Translations under genes and position numbers: made by a program
Notes under the pieces: model-generated
What the model was told of the DNA's origin: nothing
The model's input: the letters and a program-made list of their open reading frames with translations, nothing else
The model's database searches: none
Shown here: in pieces, positions 1 to 7,291 of the stretch
Layout: each line of letters opens with the position of its first letter
How positions within the stretch are numbered: position 1 is the first letter of the stretch
Source of the DNA: an uncultured Bacteroidales bacterium
GTDB taxonomy: Bacteria > Bacteroidota > Bacteroidia > Bacteroidales > Paludibacteraceae
NCBI GenBank assembly: GCA_900556095.1
Contig: USNU01000035.1
Span: forward strand, 1-9,283
DNA: 9,283 bases
Direction of reading: 5' to 3'

Positions 1-653
1 AGTTTATCCGCGATTCATACACGCGTATCATTGTGGACAACTCAACCGACAGAAACAAACGCAAAGAATTATACCGATATTGTTTAGAGAATAACATCGC
101 CTACATCGGACTGCCGAAGAATCTTCTCAATAAAATAGGCTGTTCTTATTCCCACGCTATGGCACTAAACTACACATGGAAGCACGTGATTATGCAACGC
201 CGTCCCTTTGCTTTCGGTTGGCTTGACCATGACCTGTTCCCTACTCGCCCTGTATCTATACTTAAAAAGTTGGCACACCAACCTATCTACGGGCCTCTTC
301 GGCAACGCGGAGATGAATGGTATTTATCTGCCATCATGTCGTTCTTCCAATTCTCTTTTGTTCATGGTAAACGCTTTGACTGCATGCCTGTCATTCCGAG
401 CACTGAATATCTTGATTCGGGCGGTGGAAACTGGTATTCGTTATATTCTCACCTCAACCGTGACACACTTGTGTTTCCTACTGAATGCATCGAATACCTG
501 CGCGAAGGGAACGACCGCTATAGTGATTGCCTTGAGTTCTTTGACGACAAACTATGGCTTCATACCATCAATGGCTCTCTCTACAAAGTAGTACACAACA
601 ACGAGAAGAACAACCTTGTCAAACAACGCCTTGACCGCATATTGCACGCATAG
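1..653 (+). CDS. Glycosyltransferase-like protein, 5' end outside window
   Basis: The open frame runs from the left edge (reading from base 3) to the TAG at 651-653, giving about 216 residues. The N-terminus is missing: the frame is open upstream of the GTG at 33, and the residues before it (IIVDNSTD) resemble the first nucleotide-binding strand of GT-A transferases (usually VDNxSxD), so that GTG is not the start. A DHD motif at partial residues 75-77 (WLDHDLFP) sits where a metal and nucleotide-sugar binding DxD would be expected. By family logic it would transfer a sugar in the cytoplasm to a lipid-linked glycan. It is 29 bp upstream of the next gene on the same strand and heads the polysaccharide block here. 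The donor and acceptor cannot be told. The GT call is moderately supported; the precise family is not. Confidence 0.72.
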   Translation, partial: FIRDSYTRIIVDNSTDRNKRKELYRYCLENNIAYIGLPKNLLNKIGCSYSHAMALNYTWKHVIMQRRPFAFGWLDHDLFPTRPVSILKKLAHQPIYGPLRQRGDEWYLSAIMSFFQFSFVHGKRFDCMPVIPSTEYLDSGGGNWYSLYSHLNRDTLVFPTECIEYLREGNDRYSDCLEFFDDKLWLHTINGSLYKVVHNNEKNNLVKQRLDRILHA

Positions 654-682
654 TAACAACCATCATATCCACATAAAAATCA

Positions 683-1585
683 ATGATAATGAATAACATA
701 GCATTACTGATTGTATATAACCATCGTTACGATAAGAATATCGAACGTTTGGAAACTATCTACCATGGACGCTTCTCAAACATTTACCATCTTATGCCTT
801 TCTATGACGGGCACAGGGAGAATGTAATCACTGTCTATGACAGTTCGTATCAGTTCCAAGGATATATAGCACAGGCGTTTGAACAACTGAAAGGAAAAGG
901 GTTCTCGCACTTCATAGTCGTGGCAGATGATTTGGTCATCAACCCCTGCCTGAATGAAAACAACTTCTTTGAACAAACAGGAATACTCCTTGATGCTTGT
1001 TTTGACTATGAAATCAAGGATATGAGCGATATGTCTCCGAAATGGTTTCATGCCAAAGACGCTGTCAAATTTTCATTGTTCAATAGAGGATTGGAAATCA
1101 AAAACATACTCCCGGCAAAGGAAGAAGCCGCGACAAAACTGAAAGCACACGGCTATCACTATCAGGCTCCCTGTGAATGGCCTTATACCCCTATGCGGGA
1201 GCCTGTCAGGGAATTGTTATTGCGTATTCGTCGTATCATTCAACTCAAATTACGCAAAAAGATAACATTCTCCTATCCCCTTGTGGGCGGATACAGCGAC
1301 ATGATTGTAGTACCTGCTGGTATAATGCCGCGTTTTTGTCAGTATTGCGGAGCCTTTGCTGCGGCACGGCTGTTTGTAGAAATCGCAATCCCGACAGCTA
1401 TGGTGTTAGCAGGAAAGAAAGTGCAAACGATAGAAGACATAAAGATGAATGAGACATTGATACTCCCAAAACAGAAGGACAAGGATTTCCTGCCGCAATG
1501 TAACCACTCGTATGATAAACTCATTGCCTCCTATCCGAGTAATATATTGTTTATTCATCCCGTAAAATTGTCACAATGGAAATGA
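683..1585 (+). CDS. Unrecognised polysaccharide-locus protein, possibly a glycosyltransferase
   Basis: This is a 300-residue protein I do not recognise as a named family. An N-terminal hydrophobic strand (NIALLIVYNHRYDKN, about residues 4-19) is followed by a likely beta-strand ending in an acidic pair (FIVVADDLVINP, about 77-88), which could be the DxD-like site of a GT-A fold. A basic helix-rich stretch (about 171-195, many Arg and Lys) could touch membrane or lipid carrier. The segment after it (GGYSDMIVVPAGIMPRF) looks like a second conserved core. There is no signal peptide or clear membrane segment. The start may be M1 (683) or M3 (689). Its stop overlaps the next gene in an ATGA, which suggests translational coupling and a shared pathway. 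The transferase role is inference from this shape and the neighbours. Confidence 0.7.
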   Translation: MIMNNIALLIVYNHRYDKNIERLETIYHGRFSNIYHLMPFYDGHRENVITVYDSSYQFQGYIAQAFEQLKGKGFSHFIVVADDLVINPCLNENNFFEQTGILLDACFDYEIKDMSDMSPKWFHAKDAVKFSLFNRGLEIKNILPAKEEAATKLKAHGYHYQAPCEWPYTPMREPVRELLLRIRRIIQLKLRKKITFSYPLVGGYSDMIVVPAGIMPRFCQYCGAFAAARLFVEIAIPTAMVLAGKKVQTIEDIKMNETLILPKQKDKDFLPQCNHSYDKLIASYPSNILFIHPVKLSQWK

Positions 1586-2823
1586 AACGTATTGCAGTCA
1601 TTGGAGCAGGAGTATCCGGACTGACCACGGCTCGTATATTGTCCGAAGAAAACCGGAATCGCGTGGTTGTGTATGAAAAAGAAAACACCCCGGGAGGGTT
1701 GATTCGCTGTATGCAGGTGGATGGGTCTCTCTTCCATATCTGTGGAGGGCACGTCTTTAATTCCAAACGAAAGGACGTATTGGAATGGTTCTGGAGCCAT
1801 TTCAACAAGCAGACCGAGTTCGTCAATGCTAATCGTAACTCCGCCGTATTTATGCAGGATGGATTAGTCATTCCTTATCCTATTGAGAATCATGTGTATT
1901 ACTTCAATCAGCATATACGTGATTGTTTTGAACGTGACTTACAGCGAATGGAGGAGCAGGGGCAACCCATGGGCAATAATTTTGAGGAATTTCTCAAACT
2001 GCGCTTTGGAGAGACCCTGTACAACCTTTATTTCGGTCCCTACAATAGAAAGGTCTGGCAATGTGATTTGCGAACGGTACCTCTGAGTTGGCTTGACGGC
2101 AAACTGCCGATGCCCTCTGTCGAAGAGATGCGGTATAACAATGCGAACAAAATAGAAGAAAAGAGTTTCGTCCATTCTTCATTCTACTATGAAAAGCGGG
2201 GAGGGTCGCAGTTCCTCGCCAACCGATTGGCAGAAGGATTGGACATTCGTTATAATTCACCCGTTAATGCCATTGCCTGCAAAGACGGAAAGGTGTATAT
2301 GAACGGCGAAGAGTATGATATGCTTGTCTTTTGCGGTAATATCAAGCATTTGGTATCTATTCTTTCGGGTGTGGATGTAGAATCTTATAAACAACCGGTA
2401 TCTCTGCTTCAAGCACACGGAACGACTGCCGTATTCTGCGAAATTGACGCAAACCCATACACTTGGATCTACCAACCGAGCGAAGAGCATCGTTCGCACA
2501 GAATCATCTGTACGGGAAACTTCTCCCCTTCAAACAACAGGAAAGGCAAAATGACGGGTACGGTAGAGTTCACAGACAAAATAAGTGTGGAAGACATAAA
2601 GACCGATTTGGATAAGATGCCGTTGCATCCCAAGTATTTGACGCACTATTATAGTCCATACACCTATCCTGTCCAAGATATGCATACACGCCAACTCATT
2701 CACTCCCTCAAGGACACTCTGTCACAAGCCAATATCTACTTTACAGGACGTTTTGCAGACTGGGAGTATTACAATATGGATGTAGCGATGGGAGCGGCAA
2801 TAGACCTGTGCAAGCAACTGTAA
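1576..2823 (+). CDS. FAD-dependent oxidoreductase, divergent UDP-galactopyranose mutase-like
   Basis: A 415-residue flavoprotein. The N-terminus has the Rossmann dinucleotide motif GAGVSG (residues 10-15), an acidic residue ending strand 2 (E34) and a GG pair at 40-41. GGHVF at 57-61 corresponds to the G-x-H-x-F motif of UDP-galactopyranose mutases. A YNRKVW segment parallels the YxxKxW of that family, and the C-terminal FTGRFADWEYYNMD (about 389-402) parallels the canonical FGGRLAEYKYYDMD. UGM uses reduced FAD to interconvert UDP-galactopyranose and UDP-galactofuranose in the cytoplasm; this protein may do that or act on another nucleotide sugar. It differs clearly from canonical bacterial Glf, whose remnant lies downstream. 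Two starts are possible, 1576 and 1582; the second forms an exact ATGA overlap with the preceding stop. Superfamily membership is firm, substrate is not. Confidence 0.82.
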   Translation: MEMKRIAVIGAGVSGLTTARILSEENRNRVVVYEKENTPGGLIRCMQVDGSLFHICGGHVFNSKRKDVLEWFWSHFNKQTEFVNANRNSAVFMQDGLVIPYPIENHVYYFNQHIRDCFERDLQRMEEQGQPMGNNFEEFLKLRFGETLYNLYFGPYNRKVWQCDLRTVPLSWLDGKLPMPSVEEMRYNNANKIEEKSFVHSSFYYEKRGGSQFLANRLAEGLDIRYNSPVNAIACKDGKVYMNGEEYDMLVFCGNIKHLVSILSGVDVESYKQPVSLLQAHGTTAVFCEIDANPYTWIYQPSEEHRSHRIICTGNFSPSNNRKGKMTGTVEFTDKISVEDIKTDLDKMPLHPKYLTHYYSPYTYPVQDMHTRQLIHSLKDTLSQANIYFTGRFADWEYYNMDVAMGAAIDLCKQL

Positions 2824-2825
2824 AT

Positions 2826-2999
2826 ATGCACCTTATAAGAAGTGTTCTACAATTGTTTCTATTGTACTTTCCTCCTCTGATGTTTCTCTGTTTAATATTA
2901 TGTCTTCATCGGGTTATTATCGGGTTGTTCCCGAGAGGATACAGAGACCCTTCCGAGAGGATAGCATTAGCAAAACAGATACAACATCAACCCATATAG
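2826..2999 (+). CDS. Possible 57-aa membrane protein or gene remnant
   Basis: A small ORF starts 2 bases after the stop of the UGM-like gene and its TAG ends one base before the ATG of the glf remnant. That tight fit is the main argument for it. The product would have a hydrophobic segment (about residues 8-30, rich in Leu, Phe and Cys) followed by a short polar tail (RGYRDPSERIALAKQ). I recognise no family. Within it CCGAGAGGATA occurs twice (2931-2941 and 2953-2963). It could equally be decayed spacer sequence left when the neighbouring glf was deleted. Confidence 0.25.
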   Translation: MHLIRSVLQLFLLYFPPLMFLCLILCLHRVIIGLFPRGYRDPSERIALAKQIQHQPI

Positions 3000-3000
3000 C

Positions 3001-3165
3001 ATGAAACCTTATGATTATCTCATAGTGGGCGCAGGCTTGTTCGGAGCCACCATTGTCTACCGCGCACGCCAAGAAACGAATATCCTCTTCGGTGGCCGCC
3101 TCGCCGAATACAAATACTACGATATGGACGACATCATCGCCCGCGCCTTGGAAATGGAGATTTAA
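3001..3165 (+). pseudogene. glf: glf remnant: UDP-galactopyranose mutase with interior deleted
   Basis: A 54-codon open frame joins the two ends of canonical bacterial UDP-galactopyranose mutase. Residues 1-20 (start MKPYDYLIVGAGLFGAT) are the Glf N-terminus with its FAD-binding GxGxxG. Residues about 27-54 (ILFGGRLAEYKYYDMDDII) are the Glf C-terminus, including the conserved GGRLAEYKYYDMD. Canonical Glf has roughly 370-400 residues, so about 320-345 codons are missing, with the junction near residues 21-26, and the frame is kept. The mutase active site and most of the FAD site are gone, so it cannot catalyse the reaction. The intact UGM-like gene lies 177 bp upstream and an intact glycosyltransferase 35 bp downstream. 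The deletion is seen directly; the time and mechanism are unknown. Confidence 0.88.
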
Positions 3166-3200
3166 CGTAATAATCAACACGCAAATCGCAGATTTTTTCT

Positions 3201-4118
3201 ATGCTTACAGTTATTATATGTACCTACAACCGCGAGAAATATATCGGTGCGTTGTTAGAGAGTTTGGCGAAGAACGATTTGCCAAAGTCGGAATATGAAA
3301 TAGTACTGGTGGACAACAACTGCACAGACAACACACACGCTGTTTGCATTGCGTTTGCCAAATCGCATCCCGATATCACGTTCCGCTATGTGGTTGAGAC
3401 CGAACAAGGTCTCTCGGCAGCCCGCAACAGGGGTATCAAAGAGGCAAAAGGGGATGTCATCGTGTATGTGGACGATGATGCGTTGGTGGATTCAGACTAC
3501 CTGCGCATATACACAGAGCACTTTGCCGCCCACCCCAACACTATGGCTGCGGGTGGTCCCATAGAGCCTTTGTATGAAACATCGGCACCGGACTGGATGA
3601 CACCTTATACCAAAGCACTTCTGACAGGTTGGCTCAACTATGGCGATAAGGTTCGCACCTTCCCCGAAGGACGTTTCCCCGGGGGAGGAAACGCCGCCTA
3701 TAGGAAATTGGTATTTGATAAAGTGGGATTGTTCAATACAGCCTTAGGGCGCAAAGGTGGCAATCTGATGGGGTCAGAGGAGAAAGATATCTTCGATAAG
3801 ATGCACACCTTGGGTATGACCGTTCTCTACTTGCCTACGCCGGTACTGCATCATATCATTCCGCAAACCAAATTGGAGCAGGACTATTTCGACCGTCTCA
3901 CTCTCCAAATAGGGCAATCGGAGCGTGCCCGTACATTGGCAATCGGCAAGTCCAAGTACTTCAAACGACTCTTTAGTGAGTTCATTAAATGGTGCGGCAC
4001 ATTGGTACTGCTATGTGGTTACACACTGCAAGGACACCCCGCTAAAGGTTGGAAATTAGTCCTCTTCCGCCGAAACGTAACAAACGGGTTATTAGGAAAG
4101 TGTTTTGTCCGTTTTTAG
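3201..4118 (+). CDS. Family 2 glycosyltransferase (GT-A)
   Basis: A 305-residue inverting glycosyltransferase of the GT2 type. It opens with the typical first strand MLTVIICTYNRE. LVDNNCTDNT (D38) lies on strand 2, GLSAARNRGI (70-79) on the helix before the metal site, and YVDDDALVD (D91-D93) is the DxD metal and nucleotide-sugar site. GGGNAAYRK (about 161-169) and the acidic GSEEKDIF (about 190) are the acceptor-side elements, and LHHIIP follows near 220. The moderately hydrophobic C-terminal segment (about 257-275) may attach it to the inner face of the membrane. It would add one sugar to a lipid-linked surface glycan. It is the last gene of the + strand block, 35 bp after the glf remnant, and converges with the YfhO gene. 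If Galf is made here it is a candidate galactofuranosyltransferase, but that is only inference. Confidence 0.92.
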   Translation: MLTVIICTYNREKYIGALLESLAKNDLPKSEYEIVLVDNNCTDNTHAVCIAFAKSHPDITFRYVVETEQGLSAARNRGIKEAKGDVIVYVDDDALVDSDYLRIYTEHFAAHPNTMAAGGPIEPLYETSAPDWMTPYTKALLTGWLNYGDKVRTFPEGRFPGGGNAAYRKLVFDKVGLFNTALGRKGGNLMGSEEKDIFDKMHTLGMTVLYLPTPVLHHIIPQTKLEQDYFDRLTLQIGQSERARTLAIGKSKYFKRLFSEFIKWCGTLVLLCGYTLQGHPAKGWKLVLFRRNVTNGLLGKCFVRF

Positions 4119-4183
4119 GTTGACTCGTTCCCGTTTTTGTTTTGTTAAATATATATAAGCAACTTCAGCGTATTTTGCTTTCA

Positions 4184-6637
4184 TTATTTCCGACGGAATA
4201 GAGGATAACAGAGTAATGCAACTGATAGTACTATTGCCAACACAATCGATGCAATACACCAAGCATCAAGTCCCAATACCTGTGGTTCAAACACCATCCG
4301 CACTGTGTGTATGCCGGCGGGAATAACCGCAGCGCGGAGGGGATAATTGACGCGGGCAATGGGTGCTTCCTCGCCGTCGATATAAAGGTGCCAGTCGTGC
4401 GGATAGTATATCTCCGAGAACACTGCCACTTGGTTTCTCTCGTTCTGCGAGTCGTAGATGAGTTCATTGGGTTTGTAGGAAGTCAGGGTGATTCTATCCT
4501 CATCAAATGCCATCAGGCTCGAACATTCGGGCTTAGTAACGTCCAACCTATCGGCAAAGGTCTTGTCCGCCACTGCTGTCGTGCGCAGGTTGAGTGTGCG
4601 CAATGCCTCGCTCTCCTCATCGGGAGTATCCACCAACAATACACTATCCACAAACCAAGCATTACCCATAGCATTCGGATTCTGGTGCACTTGCCCGTCG
4701 CGGGTAATGATGTACTTGGTATTGAGCATATCTATTACCGCCCAATTGTTTTGGGAAATATGTGCATCTATCAAATCCTGATAACGACGCAGTTTGGCTG
4801 CCGAGTAACCACCGATAGATTTCAGACGGTAACTGGTACGCGCATCGTTAAAGGTGTTTGCCGCCAGATTGAAGACACGATAATCCAAACTCTTGTCTTG
4901 CAATATCTGTTCTTCCCACGGCTGCATGGCAAAGTATCGGTCGCCGTCTTTCTTGGTAACAAAATTGTTGTTGTTGAAGAAATGACGATTCACAGGTATC
5001 ATATCTGCCAGCACCAATCCGCCTAATACCACAGCAAGCACAATGGTACTGTTCTTTATATCTCTTTTCCACGTGTAGAGAAGCAGTGTGGCTGTTCCGA
5101 GTACAACAAACAGCAGACTGCGCCAAGCAGAAGAGGTCATCATAGCATGACGCTGATTGAGAATAGTATCGTATATCTGGGGTCCTACTTGATTTTTCCA
5201 TTGTGCATCATACGACGAAGTAACATCAAACGCCCCTCCGAACAATGCCACTATCAGACATATCGCCGCCGTTACGCCACCCGCAATCCATACCATAGTG
5301 CGGTTGCGTTTCTGTTTCTCATTGTCCGAGGTCATCAGTTCCTTCAGTGCCAAGAAACCCAACAAAGGAATGGTTACTTCTGCCACAACAAGGATAGATT
5401 CCACCGCCCTGAATTTGTTGTACATAGGGAAATAGTTGAAGAACAACTCGGTCCAGCCCATCAAGTTCCTACCCCATGCCAATGTGATGGAGAACAACGT
5501 GGCTATCAGCAGTGCCCATTTGTAAGGTCCGGGGACAATCAGCAATCCCAACACAAACAGCATACAGATGATAGCCCCCACATACACCGGTCCGCTGGTG
5601 AAGGCTTTCTCACCCCAATAGGTAGGTGCGCCCTGACAGAACCCTTTGGCTTGACGTGCGGGAACGCCTATCTTCTTCAGGTCTTGCTCCAATTGACTGT
5701 CTTTTCCTAAGTCGTATCCGCTACACCCGCCCATATAGTTCGGGATAAGCAACGTCAGTGTCTCGGCTTTGCCATAACTCCATGCCGTAGCATAGTCAAT
5801 ATCAAGTCCTGTGTTCTCTGCTTGCTGCGCATTAGCGGACTGTGTTAATTCGCTATGTCCGCCGCGCATAGTCTCCTTCAGATAACTGTTGTTCATTTGC
5901 CACCAACTGAGTTTGGTTCCGTAAATCAGTAGCACACACCCTATCAATACAGCCAACGAGATACCCAAATCTTTCCAGCGTTTCTCACGGATATGGATAT
6001 ACAACTCAGCACACCCCATCACGCCCAAGAGCATACAATAGTAGTAGGTCATTTGCGGATGACATACCACACCCATTATACCATATAACAGAACCAATGG
6101 CACGCCCAACCAATAGTTACGACGGAATATCGCATAGAAACCGCCTATCACCGGTGCCAAAAAGCCTATTGCCGTGGCTTTCGTCATGTGCCCGGCAGGA
6201 ATAATAAGTAGGAAGTACGTGCTTAGTCCGATGGCAAAACCGCCCGCGATACTAACCCACGGGTTCACGCCAAAACAGCGTAGCAGCAAAAAGAATCCAA
6301 AAAAATAGGCAAACAACAGACCTATCGCCTCATAGTCGCCCTTCATAAAACCGTGTGCAGGCTTCGTCAGAACGGATACCACAGAACTCGACTGCAATTT
6401 ACCTGTAATCTGATAGGTTGGCATGCCTCCAAACATAGAGTTGGTCCACCATGATGTTTCCCCTGTTTCTTGGGCAAACACCTGTACCTCATGGGCTGCG
6501 CCTTTCCAGTTGTTCACATCCCCCGCCTGTAGCACTTTTCCCTCCAATAATGGCGCACAATACACCAAAGCCACCACGAAGAAAGCCACAATAGCCACCA
6601 CGTATGGTACCACCTTTTTCCAATCCAAATTCTTCAT
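4184..6637 (-). CDS. YfhO-family multi-pass membrane protein (putative GT-C transferase)
   Basis: About 817 residues from the ATG at 6637. An alternative in-frame ATG at 6658 adds seven residues (MKNCVRN). I prefer 6637 because the MKNLDWKK start leads straight into the first membrane segment (about 9-28). D40 (LQAGDVNN), in the first outside loop, is placed like the catalytic acid of GT-C enzymes. GGMPTYQI follows at 70-77. About a dozen hydrophobic segments come next, then a large soluble domain (about 570-780, with RVFNLAANTFNDARTS) and a final membrane helix (about 787-808). In Bacillus YfhO works with CsbB to decorate lipoteichoic acid with a lipid-carried sugar. By analogy this protein would move a polyprenyl-linked sugar onto an outside glycan; the substrate here is unknown. 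It has its own promoter and converges with the polysaccharide block, 65 bp away. Confidence 0.88.
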   Translation of the reverse strand: MKNLDWKKVVPYVVAIVAFFVVALVYCAPLLEGKVLQAGDVNNWKGAAHEVQVFAQETGETSWWTNSMFGGMPTYQITGKLQSSSVVSVLTKPAHGFMKGDYEAIGLLFAYFFGFFLLLRCFGVNPWVSIAGGFAIGLSTYFLLIIPAGHMTKATAIGFLAPVIGGFYAIFRRNYWLGVPLVLLYGIMGVVCHPQMTYYYCMLLGVMGCAELYIHIREKRWKDLGISLAVLIGCVLLIYGTKLSWWQMNNSYLKETMRGGHSELTQSANAQQAENTGLDIDYATAWSYGKAETLTLLIPNYMGGCSGYDLGKDSQLEQDLKKIGVPARQAKGFCQGAPTYWGEKAFTSGPVYVGAIICMLFVLGLLIVPGPYKWALLIATLFSITLAWGRNLMGWTELFFNYFPMYNKFRAVESILVVAEVTIPLLGFLALKELMTSDNEKQKRNRTMVWIAGGVTAAICLIVALFGGAFDVTSSYDAQWKNQVGPQIYDTILNQRHAMMTSSAWRSLLFVVLGTATLLLYTWKRDIKNSTIVLAVVLGGLVLADMIPVNRHFFNNNNFVTKKDGDRYFAMQPWEEQILQDKSLDYRVFNLAANTFNDARTSYRLKSIGGYSAAKLRRYQDLIDAHISQNNWAVIDMLNTKYIITRDGQVHQNPNAMGNAWFVDSVLLVDTPDEESEALRTLNLRTTAVADKTFADRLDVTKPECSSLMAFDEDRITLTSYKPNELIYDSQNERNQVAVFSEIYYPHDWHLYIDGEEAPIARVNYPLRAAVIPAGIHTVRMVFEPQVLGLDAWCIASIVLAIVLSVALLCYPLFRRK

Positions 6638-6701
6638 ATTCCTAACACAGTTCTTCATATTTCAACTATATTATTCTTTACCAAGTTCTTCATATTCCTA
6701 A
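6625..6701 (-). repeat. Three copies of a translation-start sequence
   Basis: On the - strand the sequence around ATATGAAGAA occurs three times, with ATGs at 6693, 6658 and 6637. The first and third copies share 20 of 21 bases (positions 6701-6681 and 6645-6625), each with AGGA two bases before the ATG. The middle copy is more diverged. Spacings are 35 and 21 bases. All three lie between the promoter and the body of the YfhO gene. Confidence 0.8.
6655..6693 (-). other. Leader mini-ORF (12 aa) overlapping the YfhO start region
   Basis: An ATG at 6693 (- strand) opens MKNLVKNNIVEI and stops at TGA 6657-6655. That stop overlaps the ATG at 6658 in an ATGA, the usual form of translational coupling. 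The mini-ORF begins about 11 nt after the predicted transcription start. Its initiation sequence is nearly identical to that of the preferred YfhO start (20 of 21 bases, 6701-6681 against 6645-6625). It could be a leader that tunes YfhO translation or the by-product of a duplicated start site. No function is shown. Confidence 0.35.
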
Positions 6702-6710
6702 ATTTTATCG

Positions 6711-6742
6711 CAAAGATACTATATTTTTGCGTATTCCACAAG
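6711..6742 (-). promoter_or_regulatory. Bacteroidota-type promoter of the YfhO gene
   Basis: Read on the - strand, CTTG (6742-6739) is followed after 20 bases by TATCTTTG (6718-6711). This fits the Bacteroidota sigma-ABfr consensus (TTTG, 19-21 bases, TAnnTTTG) with one mismatch in the upstream box. Transcription should start near 6704, about 11 nt before the leader mini-ORF and about 67 nt before the preferred YfhO start. CGCAAA (6709-6714) and TTTGCG (6726-6731) form a dyad across the -7 box and could be an operator. Confidence 0.7.
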
Positions 6743-6864
6743 AAAATCGCAAAAAAATGCGTTTCTAAATGGAACACTATAACCCAACTTTCAACTGCAC
6801 TAAAACACTCAACTTTCAACTTTCAACTATAAATATACACTTGTCCAAGTTAGTCAAAATAGTA

Positions 6865-6937
6865 AAAAAGTAACAAAAGTAACCAAGTAACCATAGGTAT
6901 ATAGAGAATATAAAAGTAGTAAAGGTACAAAAAGTAC
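6865..6937. repeat. Left GTAAC/GTAC repeat cluster (inverted partner at 7292-7348)
   Basis: Two modules built from 7-9 nt units such as AAAAGTAAC and AAAAAGTAC. Module A (6865-6896) is the reverse complement of 7292-7323 with 31 of 32 bases matching. Module B (6913-6937) is the reverse complement of 7324-7348 with 24 of 25 matching. Degenerate units go on to about 6954. The two modules are separated by 16 bases here but are directly adjacent in the right cluster. Confidence 0.9.
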
Positions 6938-7076
6938 TAAAAGTACAAAAGTAATCAGTCCCACACATAACATGATATACTATAATCTACTAAACATATA
7001 ATTTATGCTCATATATATACTTATTATGATGATTATGTATTATGTTCATGATCATATCAAACACATATATATGTTC

Positions 7077-7104
7077 CGTGATCATATCGTGATCATATCG
7101 TGAT
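7077..7104. repeat. Tandem 11-bp repeat CGTGATCATAT (2.5 copies)
   Basis: CGTGATCATAT occurs at 7077-7087 and 7088-7098, followed by a partial CGTGAT at 7099-7104. A further TGATCATATC lies at 7049-7058. Each full unit carries the palindrome TGATCA, and the 11-bp period places the copies about one helical turn apart, as in cooperative protein-binding sites. Function is unknown. Confidence 0.85.
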
Positions 7105-7132
7105 TTGCCGCCTATTCCATAGCCGGCAAATC
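7102..7132. other. Extended imperfect hairpin, no T-tract
   Basis: GATTTGCCG (7102-7110) pairs with CGGCAAATC (7124-7132), nine perfect pairs. After one C-C mismatch, CTAT (7112-7115) pairs with ATAG (7119-7122) around a 3-base loop. It is GC-richer than its surroundings and directly follows the tandem 11-bp repeats. Neither strand has a T-run after it, so it is not a standard terminator. Confidence 0.75.
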
Positions 7133-7198
7133 CCATAAACATACACATATAATACAATATATACATATCATATGTTATTTATTATATTGTTTCTTAAT

Positions 7199-7216
7199 CC
7201 GGAATATATATTCCGG
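7199..7216. other. Perfect 18-bp palindrome
   Basis: CCGGAATATATATTCCGG is perfectly self-complementary with no loop, as expected of a site bound by a dimeric protein more than of an RNA hairpin. It lies about 260 bp upstream of the 5-alpha-reductase promoter. No regulator is visible in the window. Confidence 0.7.
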
Positions 7217-7291
7217 TTCCGTCATATACAATACACACGTACCAACTTGACTGCTTATCTAATGTACAACCCCAAAATATACGTCTGGGGG

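Noticed and set aside
33..653. GTG at 33 as a true start codon
   Set aside because: The same frame is open to the left edge and the upstream residues already look like the glycosyltransferase core (IIVDNSTD), so the gene starts outside the window.
4081..4139. Possible terminator for the convergent genes (AAACGGG ... CCCGTTT)
   Set aside because: The arms are only 7 bp with a loop of about 40 bases, and the first arm lies inside the glycosyltransferase coding sequence; too weak to call.
4307..5026. 239-codon + strand ORF opposite the YfhO gene
   Set aside because: It is an antisense shadow of a well-supported coding sequence; its product shows no family features and no promoter is visible.
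7270..7290. Hairpin CCCCA/TGGGG as a functional element
   Set aside because: Only five pairs with an 11-base loop and no supporting context; chance is a sufficient explanation.
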